Source: Lophium mytilinum
Taxonomy: Eukaryota > Ascomycota > Dothideomycetes > Mytilinidiales > Mytilinidiaceae
Assembly (NCBI GenBank): GCA_010093605.1
Contig: MU004190.1
Span: 992,001-1,056,000 of the forward strand
Direction: 5' to 3'
DNA length: 64,000 bases
Position 1 is the stretch's first letter. Every line of letters begins with the position of its first letter. Positions 20,629-32,426 of this stretch are shown here, in pieces. A program made the position numbers and the translations under genes. The notes beneath the pieces are model-generated. The model worked only from the letters and a program-made list of their open reading frames with translations, had not been told where the DNA came from and made no database searches.

Positions 20629-23311
20629 ATGTTGTAAGTCGCACGCATCAGCCCAATCATGCCACCGAGCTATCGCATGCAGTTACTAACCTTATGGTGC
20701 TTATGGCAGTGTACTTCCCCCTCCGCCCCGATACCCAGCGGCGGCGTACGGCCAGCCTGGCCAACCGCTCATCGAAACCAACAACATCCTCACGCATCCT
20801 ACGGGCCCGGAGCACCAATTGGTCGTCGGAGAAGGTAATCAATGCTCTAGAAGTCGCATGCATGCTCTACTCACGCGCGTGTCGTCGCAGGAACCTACGT
20901 TCTAAGGGACGCCCTCCTCCTCGCAACACCCCCGCCTCACCCTTCCGAAGCCCCCGTCCACAACAACAACCCCCTCGCGACCACGTTATCCCCACCTACA
21001 GCTGGCACGAAGATCTCCGTGTTGGTGCTGGCGCCGCGACAGCAATCATACCCTCAATTATTCCGCCTCACTACGAATAATAGCACAAGATCTCAGATAC
21101 CGGCGAGCATACAAGAGAGCCCTCATGAAGGACAGAGTCAGGCCAGCGACACAGCTTCGCACCCGCCTATGACAAATGGGGTAGGATCGCTAGATGGGAG
21201 CAATGCGCCTGCATTTGGGGAAAGCAATCCCGTGCTGTCATTACCTAACGGAAAAGATCTCAAGGATCCTCTCAAACGGCGGAAACCGAAGAGTAACATC
21301 GTCAAAAGTAATTCGTCATTCGTATCCAGGGTCATACCACACGAGGCTTTAGCGAAACGGTTACAGGAGCATGATCCGAAAGGCATCTACGTCTTCGCGA
21401 ATGTTAACAGGGCTATGCAATGGCTCGACTTGTCTTCCCCTACAAAGGTAGGCTTCCTTATTCTACGTCATCGGAAGATGCGTACTCTTTCCACTGCTTG
21501 AGGAATCTCCTTGCATTTTCAGACTCTTGAAAAATTAGAGATGAATGGAGTTGAAACAGGAATTGACCTGGTCGAGCTGCTCCAGCGGCCTAAATCAGCT
21601 CTTTTCGAAGGAAACGACCACGCATTCTCTCGCTATTTCAAAACGCATGGAGGTGGTCCAAGTATTGGCAAATGGTTGCGCACAGACACAGAAACATGCA
21701 CTACCACGTTGTTCTTGTAGTCAGTTGTTCTAACATTTCCAACAGGAAGAACATATGACCAAGATCCTCTTCACAAAGGCACACCCACTGTGTCACGATA
21801 TCCATCCTACGACGAAAGGACCAAACCATGTCGATATCGTTCTAGGGTTCTCGACAGGGGATATTATATGGTATGAGCCAATGTCGCAGAAATACGTCCG
21901 GATAAACAAAAATGTAAGCGAGTGTGTATTCAAAATACGCAGGACAGCATCTGATCTCTCTAGGGCGCGATCAACCCATCAGCAGTGACGGAAATACGAT
22001 GGCTACCACATAGCGAGAACCTCTTTATTGCGGCGCATGCGGACGGGACATTGGTGGTCTACGATAAAGAAAAAGAAGATGCACCTTTCGTGGCCGAGGA
22101 AGAATCGCCGTCATCGGAGAGGCTGAATGAGGAGCAGAAGAAAGTTTCACTAAAGATCAAGAAGTCGGTAAATTCGAAAAACCAGAAATCAAACCCAGTA
22201 GCTTGCTGGAAAGTGTCGAACTCGAAAATCAACGCCTTGGCTATATCACCGGACTCGCGGCATCTCGCGGTAGTTTCGGAGGATGGGTCGTTCAGGATAA
22301 TTGATTACTTGAAGGAGCAGTAAGCACGACGAATCCCGAATGCATGATTAGTGCTGACAAGTTAGGTTGCTCGATCTCTACAACAGCTATTACGGCGGGA
22401 TCATGTGCGTATGCTGGTCGCCAGACGGCAGATACGTGGTGACGGGAGGCCAGGATGACCTTGTTTCCATATGGTCTCTAGAAGACAGCATGCTGGTGGC
22501 GCGATGCCAGGGTCACAATTCGTGGGTTACGGCTGTGGCGTTCGATCCATGGCGATGCGACGAGCGCAACTATCGGATAGGCAGCGTGGGGGAGGACTGC
22601 AGACTTTTGCTGTGGGACTTCAGCGTCGGCATGCTGCATCGGCCCAGAGCGGTAAGCCATCCTCCCAACAATGCCCCGAGACGGATGCTAATCATGGATG
22701 TGGGTTTAGGCTTCGGTGCGACACCGGGGCAGTGTGGCGTCGGCAACGCTAAAGGTTTCACGGACTCGCACAGACACATCGAGTAACAGCCGGCTGCGAT
22801 CAAATTCTAACCTGACGTCGGGCAGCATGGCGGGCGAGGGCGAGGATACAGTGCATCCGGTAGAACCGCGGGCCCGCACAGCGATGCTGCCGCCCGTCAT
22901 GGTGAGTTCACGTTGCAACATCTAGAATTGGCCCCACTGACAATTCGACAGGCAAAATCAATAGACGAACACCCCCTGACCTGGCTGGGCTTCGAAGAGG
23001 ATGTGATCCTGACCACATGCGCGACTGGTGAGTGAATTTTCTTCTCTGCAAGCAGACAAGCCTCGGGCGGGTCGAGGCGATGTCGTGCAGGAACCCGCTC
23101 CCCTGTGCCTCAGCGCAAGCGATAGCCACTGCAGCCACTCTAGCGCCGTGGCACAGCATGTGCATGGCTAGACTTGTCCGTCAACGGCTGGCTGACAGCG
23201 ATTGCAGGCCACATCCGCACCTGGGACCGACCCAAAGAGGGCGCTAGCAGCGACGACGGGGCGGTCTCGACGACGTCGGCGAGCGCGAGTGCTGGGACGG
23301 GCAGCGGATAG
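20629..23311 (+). CDS. creC: WD-repeat protein CreC, partner of the CreB deubiquitinase
   Basis: CreC (animal WDR20/WDR48-like) stabilises and activates the deubiquitinase CreB, acting in carbon catabolite repression in Aspergillus. Inferred exons are 20629-20633, 20710-20834, 20891-21447, 21746-21913, 21964-22319, 22366-22651, 22710-22901, 22952-23027 and 23208-23311, giving about 622 residues. The first coding exon is only ATGTT. A proline-rich N-terminus is followed by family blocks [44 protein letters not shown], then WD repeats ([41 protein letters not shown]) and a final HIRTWDRP repeat. All blocks are in one frame after splicing. The 298-base intron 21448-21745 is unusually long and contains a possible internal exon. 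The gene is divergent from Miro, and an arrestin gene follows in the same direction. Confidence 0.9.
21523..21720 (+). other. Possible cassette exon inside creC intron 3
   Basis: A second acceptor (cattttcag, ending 21522) opens a frame in phase with the upstream exon ([20 protein letters not shown] onward). It stays open for 65 codons, to a TAG at 21718-21720, just before the normal acceptor at 21745. No good in-phase donor was found to link it to the next exon. Its use would truncate CreC before the WD repeats. Confidence 0.35.
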
Positions 23312-24478
23312 ATCAGAGGCAGGGAGGCGGTGTGTTCCTGTTTCGAAGCCGCGGATAATCCCTAGGTACCGTGGCCCACGCCGCTTGGAGCTGTGGCAAC
23401 GGGCGCGTCCCGAATTGTTCCGAATCACATGTCTATATTTTTGCGCGCGGCTTCTTCAGCCCTATGAGGAGCTCCACTCTGTATGATAGCGGACGGAAAT
23501 GGATTGTTGGCGGCTTTGTACGTGCAATGGTGGGGCGGGATGTTGTTGAGCATCGAAAACGTGGTTCGCGCGGTTGAAAACGTCTTACCTATGGCGGCGG
23601 CTGTCGCGCCGAGAAAAGGCCATGCCACAGTGATGCCGTGGTGAGACAAGCTGATAGCGACGCTCTCGCCTGCGCAAATCCTGCGGACTGGTGCGCGTCG
23701 TGGCCGGTATCGACGCAGAATTGCGGGCCTGTCGAGGAAAGCAGCGGGCTAAGGGGTGCGGTGCGGTGGGTATGCTTTCAAGTCACGGGCGTGGCGCAGA
23801 TCGCAGACAAGCTTTTCGGGCTTGTGGCCAATGGCAGGGCGGGCCGAAGAATGACCTCAGACAGAGCTTGATGCAGCAATTTGTCCATGACGGCTGCAGC
23901 GATAACACATAAACGGGGCTGATATCCGATGCGAAGAGGCCCTGACACCGCTTGATGGATACCTAGTTCTGCAGTATAAGACTCTCCACTGCCCGGCTGC
24001 GGCTGCATCACGCTCGCTCAGCACACGCCTGACACACCTGCACCTGCACTTCTCTGGCAGCCTTGCCCCTCGCGAATCGCATCACGGCATTCGCTGGACC
24101 CTATCCCACAATCCCTACTCGCTATCGCACCACCCGAGACCCTGCCCACGCGCGCACCCAGCTCGGCATCCTTTGTTCGTCTAGCCGAACGCCCCTCCTG
24201 CACCTAAGCAGCATTTGCAGCCGGTGTCGCGGTGTCTGCCAGCCCGCGCAGCTGTGTCGTCAACGGCAGAACGGCAGCTGCTGCAAACCAGCCTGACCAG
24301 CGTGGGATGAGGCTTGCTCTGCCGTCGAATGATCCGTAGCCCTGCGCCTGTCGCGGTCATCCAAACCCCCAGTCTCACCGCGCCCCCAAATTCTTTTTCC
24401 ACCGCAAGCCGCACTACTACAAACACCCCGCCTCCAGTGCTGAAGTCGTAAACAACCCCTTTGCGTGAGTCTGCAACC
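23312..24478. other. Intergenic, promoter of the arrestin gene
   Basis: This 1.2 kb region lies between co-directional creC and the arrestin gene. Several overlapping short frames exist on both strands without recognisable motifs. Nothing else is supported. Confidence 0.45.
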
Positions 24479-26534
24479 ATGGTTCGCGGTCCGGTTGGTG
24501 TCTTTGGAAGCGCTGCCTCGCGACCGACGCTCGAAATCCTGTACGTACCCATGTGCCTACCGCGGTACCAACTTTTCCCGCGACCATCGTGAAGGAACCG
24601 AAAGCTGACTCCCGACCGCCAGACCAGACTCTCCCTTCGTTGTGCTCTATGGCCTCCCCTCCGAAGCCCAGCAGGTCGAGCTCACCGGCAAGCTCGTCCT
24701 CACCAACCACGAGTCCATGGCCGTGAGGGGCATAAAAGTGAATTTATCCGGCATGCGCAAGGTCTCGTACGTACCCGGACCACCACCGCAGCTCCACAAT
24801 CCACTCGCGCCGCCTGCTGACTTTGTGCCCCGTCGCACTGCAGGTGGATGACCAACACTGTGACTCCGCAACCCATTGTGTCTAAGCGGACCTTCCTGAA
24901 GGAGGAGGTGAATCTGTTCCCTGCTGACGGTGTGAAGAATAAAGCTCACAAGATTAACCCGGGAGTCCATGAGTGGACTTTCAAGTTTACCATTCCGGGC
25001 GATGCGGATGAGAGTGTCGAGGGGCTGGTGGGGAACTACATTGTTTACAATCTGAATGCTGTGGTGGATAGGGGATATATCTCGAAACAGATATGTGCTA
25101 CTCGGCACATTCGGATCGTGCGGACGCTGGGGCAGGACCTCATGGAGTCTGTGCCCATGGAGCAGGTAAGCTGTCCAGAGAAGGATAGGAGAGTCAATTG
25201 CTAATACGGAGTTGCAGATCAACGAAGATATCTGGGGCTCAAAACTGGCCTACAAGATCACCGTTCCGCAGAAAAACTACATCATCGGCACCTCGATCAC
25301 AGCTGACTTTGTACTGGTGCCTCTGCGGAAAGGCGTTGAGATCACCACCATCAAACTGGAGGTAATAGAGCATATGGTCCTGGCCAGCGAGTACACCGGC
25401 CGCACAATCTCACATTCGAGAGACCAAGTCGTGGCTTCGACAGAGGGCAACATGCCTGCGAATTCGGCAAATCTCGTTCCCGACGACGTCGAAGAGGGGG
25501 ATGAGATGTTCGACGAGTCACACCGCTTCTCGATGACCCTGGAGCTCCCTCGATCATTAAAGTCCTGCAGACAGTCGGTGGACACGGATCACATGAAAAT
25601 CGTGCACAAACTGCGGTTATACGTGAACCTGCACAACCCCGAGGGGCACACGAGTCAGGTCAGTAATGTTGTCGAGAGTACAATGGAGACAACTTCTAAC
25701 TTTTGGCAGCTTTTGGTTAAAAATCACCTCCACTTGTTTATCTCACCCAATCTTCCGCCAAATGAGGACCAGAGCGTGCTCATCGATCACAACATAATAT
25801 CGTCCAATGCTTTGCGAGATGAGGCGAATCAGACTGCCCCTCCTTTATACGGACTACATCAGCTTGATGAGCTGTACAATGGCATTGATACCAGCGGCTT
25901 CATGACCCCTGGAGGCGCCAATAGCGGACTCAACACACCCTTCTACAGCCAAAGTCGAAGTGGATCCAATGAGGACATCCCAACAACGCTTGATGCGGTT
26001 GCACACGAAGATGGCCCTGGTGCCTCTGCCAGTGCCCTCCACACCCGTCTCAGCAACCTGAGCATGGCTCAAAATGGCCGGCAAGCCCGGTTCATTCCGC
26101 CTCACAACGCAGATAGGAGTAGATCATATCACTCCTCCGGAAACAGCACACCTCACACTGAAGACCAGGGCAGCAGCAGCCAACCCAACAGCTACCGCTC
26201 TGGTAGAGGCTACTTCGACATGAGGGGCAGCGCCAACCCCGCCGAAGAGTCCGGGTCTCCCGAGTACAACATGGAAGCTCTGTCCAAAATCCCCAGCTAC
26301 AACACCGCCGTCCGCACTCCCGCCCGCACCCCACTCAGCGAGAACCTCCCCACCTACGAGATCGCAACAAGTAGACCCGCAAGCCCTGCCCACACTCCCC
26401 GCAGCGACCACAACACTCCTTCCCCCGCCCGCAGTCTCGACACCCTCACCGAGGAGACGGAACGCAATACTGAGCTGAACTCGCGGCGGGCTTCACCTAC
26501 GCGTGAGGCCGCTGGGTCCGGCGAACAGAGGTAA
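24479..26534 (+). CDS. Arrestin-domain protein, likely ubiquitin-ligase adaptor (ART family)
   Basis: Fungal ART proteins recruit Rsp5/HulA HECT ligases to membrane transporters. Exons are 24479-24540, 24623-24766, 24844-25165, 25218-25658 and 25710-26534, giving about 597 residues. The arrestin N-domain starts at residue ~17 (PTLEI, then SPFVVLYGLPSEAQQVELTG) with WTFKFTIPGDADESVEGL typical of the fold. The C-domain starts near INEDIWGSKLAYKITVPQ. A WW-binding motif PPLY lies at about residue 349, and LPTY occurs near the C-terminus; the tail is Ser/Pro-rich and probably phosphorylated. Intron 25659-25709 is 51 bases with no stop, so retention would simply add 17 residues. The end may also be spliced: a GTAATG donor at 26530 with an acceptor at 26653 would replace the stop by a short Arg-rich tail ending at 26703. 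It does not look like CreD itself; which ART it equals is unclear. Confidence 0.85.
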
Positions 26535-28665
26535 TGCCGCCTTTTGTTTATATTCCCAAACAAACACACATATTCCCAATGTACCCCTTTTCTACCCCCA
26601 TACTCCACTCCTGTACCCCAATAATCACATCACCTACCCCTATCTTGTACAGAAAAGAAAGACCCCGCGTTAAACGCTGGCGCTTCCCCCGGGCGCGCCT
26701 GTAGACCGGCCTCGCAGCTGTCCTCACCGCCACAGGGGGTCGCCGCAGCTGACGCCTCCACCACCACTGCCCCCCAATTTTTCACGGACGAACTACGCTG
26801 TCTCCCGTCGTCGTTCCACGCCGTCTTTGATACCCATCCCCACCTCCATCTCCACCCCCGTGCCCGCTCCCACAGTTCCGCTTCCGCTTCCGCTTCTACT
26901 ACCACTATTCTCTTCGTTCATTCCGCGCTTAAGAGGGCTTTCGGCTCACGCCGGTATACGCAATAGCTTGCTACCACCAATACCACATACACTACATCAA
27001 CTAGACCATCAACAACAACAACAAATACAACAACCTCAACAACAATCTACAAATCTACCCAACCTCTCCCCTACCCCCTCCAACTCCTCAACCGCCAGCA
27101 CCGGCACGCGCTCCTCAATCGCCTCGTCTGCGTCGGCGTCGAGCACGTCGCCGCCCCCCTCCCCCACCGCCGCCGCGCACAAATTCCGCCGCGACATCCT
27201 AGGGAGGCGGAAACCTCGCGCGGCGGCCGTAGTGCCGGGCGGCGGGTTCTGGGGCGCGGCGGCGCATTTCCATCAGCAGCGGCATGCGCATTATGCGCGT
27301 GAGCCGCCGCGGTCGGCGCCGGGGTCGCGGCCGGGGAGTTCGCAGGAGAGCAGAGTCACGTTTATGGTTGCGGAGGGGCCGAAGGTGGAGAGGGTGGAGG
27401 AGGGGGCCGTGAGGGCGGAGGTGGGGGATTAGGGTTTGGATTAGGGGAAGGGAGAAAGGGGGTTGAAAGTACAAGGGTTTAGGGGGGTTGCATCAGGTGG
27501 AGTTTGAGGATAGGGAGGTTTTATGAAATGTTTCAATGAGCGGGTGGGTGGGTAGATTTTGGACTTCCTAGCATTAGCGGTCAGGGGCGATACCATTATG
27601 CACTTTTTTCGATTCTTCAGAGGATGGAATGAAGTGATGCGAGTTGAGTGAGGCTTTGTGATTGTACGAAGCACGTGCTCGACGCAGGTGGTTGTGTAAC
27701 CCAGGCGGCTATTTTCTTCACTTTCGTGCGTGATACCGCGTTCGGCGAAGACCCCCGAGCAGTAAACAGAACAGAACAAAATACTGATTAGGCGAGGGTG
27801 CTGGCCATTAAGGAGGGTCCACGTTCACATGCTCAGAGCATCGTTTCTCGCCCATCTCGGATTCTTCAAAAGTGTCTACTTGCACATGCTATTCACATGC
27901 TTCTCTCCCCTTTCCACGCATTCGCAAGAGAGTCTAGATCAGGGACCCAGCACGTCGCGTCGGCTGCCTATTTCCGCTCTTGCACAATCCAGGATATGCC
28001 TATGTTTGACCACCGCTCGATTCCGCGGCTTCCGATGCACAAAGCAGCCATGCAGCCCAGCAATCTGGGTTCGGGAACGACGGCGGGTCATCAGTGGCAA
28101 GGAGGCGCGCGTCGAGTCCGAGGCGATGTGCAGATGAGCTGCTGGGGGGGTTCGGAGAATTGCTGAGGGGACGCAACGGGCATGTTCGGAATGAGGGAGC
28201 GGCAGTGTATGTGCGCAAAAGAGAAAGTCCAGCCTTTGCCCTGTGGTACTACATAGCTCGGTTCGAGGTTCGAGATGCGTTCGGACAATCCTAGATCCTA
28301 GATAGCAGCGGGTCGGCCCGGCTGGTGGCTAGTTCGGCCGATTTGGAGACCGTAGGTCGGCTGACGAGGGGTGGTGAGAGGTGGGGTAGAATGGTGGAGC
28401 GATGGGTCGATGGGGCGATCGTTATGAGAATCGGAGAGCGGTGAGGTGGGTGGGTGTTGGGATTCCGAGTTGCCGTGATGCCGTACCCGTACCCGTAACG
28501 AGCTTTGCACACAGATGGTTTTCGCGCTGGTTTCGAGGTGGAGGTTCAGATCTGTTTTCAGGGCAGGAGATTGCTGTGGCGGTGCATTCGATCCGGGGTA
28601 TTCTCGTTTAGTTCCCATTTATCCCAGATATATTTGTATTCGGTTGGAAAGCGAGCTTCTCGATC
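26535..28665. other. 2.1 kb region without a confident gene
   Basis: Between the arrestin stop and the convergent GH18 gene. A GC-rich open frame at 26827-27432 (plus, 201 codons) contains a Gln stretch, Ser/Thr/Pro-rich sequence and FRRDILGRRKPRAA. It could be a low-complexity hypothetical protein or a 3' exon of the arrestin gene, but opposite-strand frames are also open there and no domain is visible. From 27480 to 28660 I see nothing but short shadow frames. Confidence 0.4.
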
Positions 28666-30145
28666 TCAGCTCTCGAATAGAAGCCCAGCTGCGATCTCTA
28701 CGTTCCCGTCCGTCGCGTTTAGAGCAGCCACGGCCTCCTGTCTCGAGAATCCTATAACTGTGAGTGATTCGATTGATTCCGCAGGCCAGGAAACGGGCGG
28801 GGTGGGCAGAGAGGCGATGATTTGACCCAGATTTGCCCCAGACAGCCCAGGTGCTGTGGAAGCTGGAGGGTCAGGCGTCCGAAGAACGGTTCCTAGACCG
28901 CCGACCCATCCAGCTTGTCCATCGGCGCCGTTGCTTATAGCCTGGAGATGGGCTTTATCCTCACCACCACCGGCATTGAAATACTGCAGCTAATATTAGC
29001 GAAATCCACACGAGTTTTCATCAGTCGGACTCCTCGAAAGAGAAAAACATAAGATGTTCCACTTACCTCCCACCCCATAACGCCCCCAAATCCCTCCCCA
29101 CGGTCTTTATACCGTGCCCGTAAAAGCCCCAGTACTTCTCTTAGCTTGGCTAATCCCACATACCCTGCCCCGTTACCCGGATTCGTAACTACGCCCACAA
29201 CCACCTTGCGGGGATGCCACCCGGCCGCTACGATAGCATCGTACCACTGAGTGCTCCCCGCATCGCCCCACCCGCAGTAGAACTGCGTGTTGTACCAACT
29301 AACCTCCTGTCCAGCCGGCGAGTTCTCGAGAGCCGGGTAGCTGAAGCCTGAGAGGTGCGGGAGAGTGGGGTGGAGCGGGTTTGGCGTTGGATTTGGGGAT
29401 AGAATGGGCCGTGGGTGGAGATGGGCATGAGCGGGATCGGGAAGGAGAGCAGTCGCCACGGGAGCGAGGGTGATAAGGAATTCGGGCCCGAAGTCAGTTC
29501 GGAGACGATGGATAAGGCGTTGGGCTGTGGCGAGGGAGATTTGTTCTTCGACGTCCAGATCTAGACCGTCGAGGGCGTGAACACATATGATATCGTGGAG
29601 GGGCCGGTAATAGGATTCGAACTATTGGGTGTTAGGTAAGCTCTAGGTGCGATCTAGCAGGTGGAGGGTTTGGAAATAGTGGAGTTTGCTGTCGAGGGGT
29701 GTGGAGTGCTTCGAATCTCTATCCCGCACAGCACCATGAACGAGGCTTCGACCCAATCTCCGCTCTCTTTCTAGCCCTCTCGTAATCCGCCCTTGAAAAG
29801 AGACAAAGCACTCACACTCTCGTCGCCCCCACTCAACCTCTCAAAACTCCCTCTCGCAGCACCGCCCAGCATCCCTAGCACCTTGACTCCAGTCCCCTGT
29901 AACCACTTGACCTCGCTCCACAGGGTCTTAAACTTGTCGGCGCTAGGCGGATTATCGTTGAGTGTGATGTTCCCGGGGCCTTCATTGAGATGGATCGCAG
30001 CGACTATAACGTGTGTGACGCCAGTGTTTTGCGTGATGAGGGGGAGGAGGGAAATTGGATTGCCGCTACCATCGTGGTGGGTTTGGGCATAGAGGACCAG
30101 TCGCGGGCCCATGTGGTGAGGGAGGAGGGTTTGGGTGGGCGGCAT
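28666..30145 (-). CDS. GH18-family endo-N-acetylglucosaminidase-type protein with C-terminal UBA-like domain
   Basis: Exons are 29816-30145, 29067-29621 and 28666-28983, giving 400 residues. The GH18 catalytic signature DGLDLDVEE lies at residues 128-136, with Glu135 the expected acid. Flanking GH18 strands are VTHVIVAAIHL, VKVLGMLGGAA, LITLAPVATAL and the final GGVMGWEYFNAGG, which resembles the cytosolic ENGase/chitinase-like subgroup. No signal peptide is visible, so a cytosolic protein is likely; fungal cytosolic ENGases remove N-glycans from misfolded glycoproteins. The last ~40 residues (about 360-400) read SIESLTVIGFSRQEAVAAL then ATDGNVEIAAGLLFE, the pattern of a UBA ubiquitin-binding helix bundle. 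Borders are GT-AG; the acceptor before YFNAGG was preferred over one six bases earlier because WEYFN is conserved. Intron 1 is long (194 bases). The substrate (chitin or N-glycan) is inferred, not shown. Confidence 0.82.
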
Positions 30146-30685
30146 GGTCGTTGTTATGCGTCTGGTAAGCTGCGAATGAAGCTGGGAGGTTGTGTTGTGC
30201 AGGAGGGGAGATGGTGGCGTTCATCCCTAGCTTCGTAAGGCTGAGTGTGGGGTTGGGTCTGAACTTTACGAGATGCCAGGGTCCGCAACACTATTTGAAC
30301 ATCCTGTGATATTCCACTGGTGGCGAGGTTGTCCGGTCTATCATAGAATATGGTGAGTTAGTTCATGCAGCAGTAGTCAAGCACTCTGACGAACACTGTG
30401 TGAGCATCACGTTCATGAAAAGGTAGGACGTCTATCCAAAACACGAACTAGTTCATGCAATTACAAAGTAAAGAGTGCGTGAGACTACTCCACAGAACCC
30501 AAAACGCCCGGTGCCAGCCTCACTTCCGTCCCATGTGTGAGCCATCATGCATTGAGGCATAATTGAAACAGCAAACCCACAGCTCTACCGAGTCCCATCC
30601 CACCCTGCAGCTATGCCCAAGAATGCCTACCCCCAGAACTCCGTAACTGCAACATCATCATCATATTCGCCTTGACATAAGAGCA
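30146..30685. other. Intergenic between GH18 and Cdk1
   Basis: This 540-base gap is upstream of the GH18 gene and downstream of the Cdk1 gene (both minus strand). It is AT-richer near the Cdk1 end. No features were recognised. Confidence 0.5.
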
Positions 30686-31859
30686 TTAATGGTAGCCATT
30701 GTATGGCGCTCCAGCGTAGCCGGCCGGGGGCTTGCCGGTGAAGTATGGGTGGATCACTGCTTGCTTAGCTGAGATACGACCGGCAGGATCATAGACTAGG
30801 AGAGCGTCGAGTAGATCAAGGCCAGCGTCATCTAAGGTGGTAACGACAGTCGCAATGTCCGTCCGAGGCCACTTAGGGAAAGAAGCTTTGAAGTCGGGGA
30901 ACGAAGTGACACCCGGCCATTCAGCTTCAGTCGGCGTTCCGAGGACGCTGTATATAGTTAGAGTTTATCTCAATGTGATAAGTCGGTATGACATACCGGA
31001 AGATCTTGAAGATCTCGTCGATCTCCGAGTCACCAGGGAATAGTGGTTTCCGCGTGCACATCTCGGCGAAGATGCAACCAACCGACCACATGTCGACACC
31101 GGTGGAATATTGGCGGCCACCCAGCAGGATCTCCGGAGCGCGGTACCAGAGAGTGACAACCTATAACATATTAACATTCTGCCTCGTACTCCGATAGTAA
31201 GGACCAGTCGTACCTCATGCGTATAAGTCCGCAGGGGCACGCCAAAAGCCCTCGCCAAACCGAAATCCGCCAGCTTCAAATTGCCATCCTTGTCAATCAA
31301 CAGATTCTGCGGCTTCAAGTCGCGATGTAGGACCCGGTGAGCATGGCAGTACCGAATGCCCTCAACCAATTGTCCCATGAACTTCTTGACCATGTCGGGT
31401 CCCAGGCCGAGAGTCTGAAGCGCGGCTCCAGTGCCGTCGGGGAGAGCCTTGCCACGACCACCTTGGTTCACCGGGAGCGCCTCCATGTACTTCTTGAGAT
31501 CCAAATCGAGGAATTCGAAGACGAGATATAGCTTGTGGCCATCGGCGTGGACGATGTTGAAGAGGCGAACGATGTTGACGTTGTTCATCTCTTTCAGGAG
31601 GGAGATTTCTCGGATTGCGGTGCTGGGGACGCCTTCATCTTCGGCCTCTAGACGGATTTTCTTGAGCGCGACAATGCGCCTGTCCTTGTGCGTGAGGTCG
31701 ATAGCTTTGTACACGACTCCGTAGGTGCCTTATTGCGAGGTAATGTCAGCATTGAGCTCATGTAAACATCGTGGACTCAAAGGTCCCTCGCAAGGCTTGA
31801 GCTGTTAGAATTGAAATCTTACCCTCTCCGACCTTCTCCATCTTCTGGTAGTTCTCCAT
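30686..31859 (-). CDS. cdc2: Cyclin-dependent kinase 1 (Cdc2/NimX)
   Basis: This is the master cell-cycle kinase. Exons are 31823-31859, 31214-31728, 30997-31160 and 30686-30947, giving 325 residues, close to Aspergillus NimX (323). The inhibitory Thr14-Tyr15 pair sits in [11 protein letters not shown]. The cyclin-binding helix is the canonical PSTAIRE ([16 protein letters not shown]). [12 protein letters not shown] and DFGLARAFG are intact, and the activation-loop Thr lies in [14 protein letters not shown]. The filamentous-fungal insertion between helices ([12 protein letters not shown]) is present. Residues downstream ([19 protein letters not shown]) are complete and the C-terminus ends YNGYH. 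All introns are GT-AG of 49-94 bases. It is divergent from the AlkB-like gene. Confidence 0.96.
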
Positions 31860-32426
31860 GACGGATTGCTATGCTGCGGAAAGTATGTGCGGTGGGTAGG
31901 TGTGGTTTAATGGAGCACAGCTGTATTTGTGCTGCGCGACAATTTAAGGAGTGAGCTTTAGAACGACGTGCAGGCTTGCTGGTGAACGAAGGGCCGCTCG
32001 GATGTAGCGAAGGTGTAGAATGGCCGGCCGAGAACGCAATGGCGGTCCTGTGTGTTAGTAGTGAGCAGCGAGGGCGGTGGAAGTGTTTGGTGGTTGCTGG
32101 AGGGGGCGTCGTGTGAGTAAACAATTCGCGGCGGTTCAAAACGCGAACCAGGAACAACGGCCTTGGCGCTATCATCCACACAAAATTCACCATCCGTATG
32201 TTATCGAAAGGTTTCACTTAGGGATTTGAAGAAGCCTAAATCGTTATATCTGCACTCGCGAGATACTATGCTCCGTTGCGAGATCATCGAGATTCAACGG
32301 TCGGATTGGTGACATCCATTCGTGCAAAATTTGTACCTCTTGGAGGTGCTTCATGGACTTCAAGGCATCGGAAAACCATCACATTCCAGGCCGTAAAATC
32401 AAGCAGAATACTTCAGAGTCTCAATC
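31860..32426. other. Divergent promoter between Cdk1 and AlkB-like gene
   Basis: This 567-base shared upstream region contains short shadow frames and no recognisable element. Confidence 0.5.

Noticed and set aside
24479-26534. Assignment of the arrestin as CreD
   Set aside because: The N-terminal block (SPFVVLYGLPSEAQQ) differs from the CreD start I remember, so only the ART family is claimed.
26827-27432. 201-codon Ser/Pro/Gln-rich frame after the arrestin
   Set aside because: No domain, opposite strand also open, and could be leader or 3' untranslated sequence; left as a remark only.
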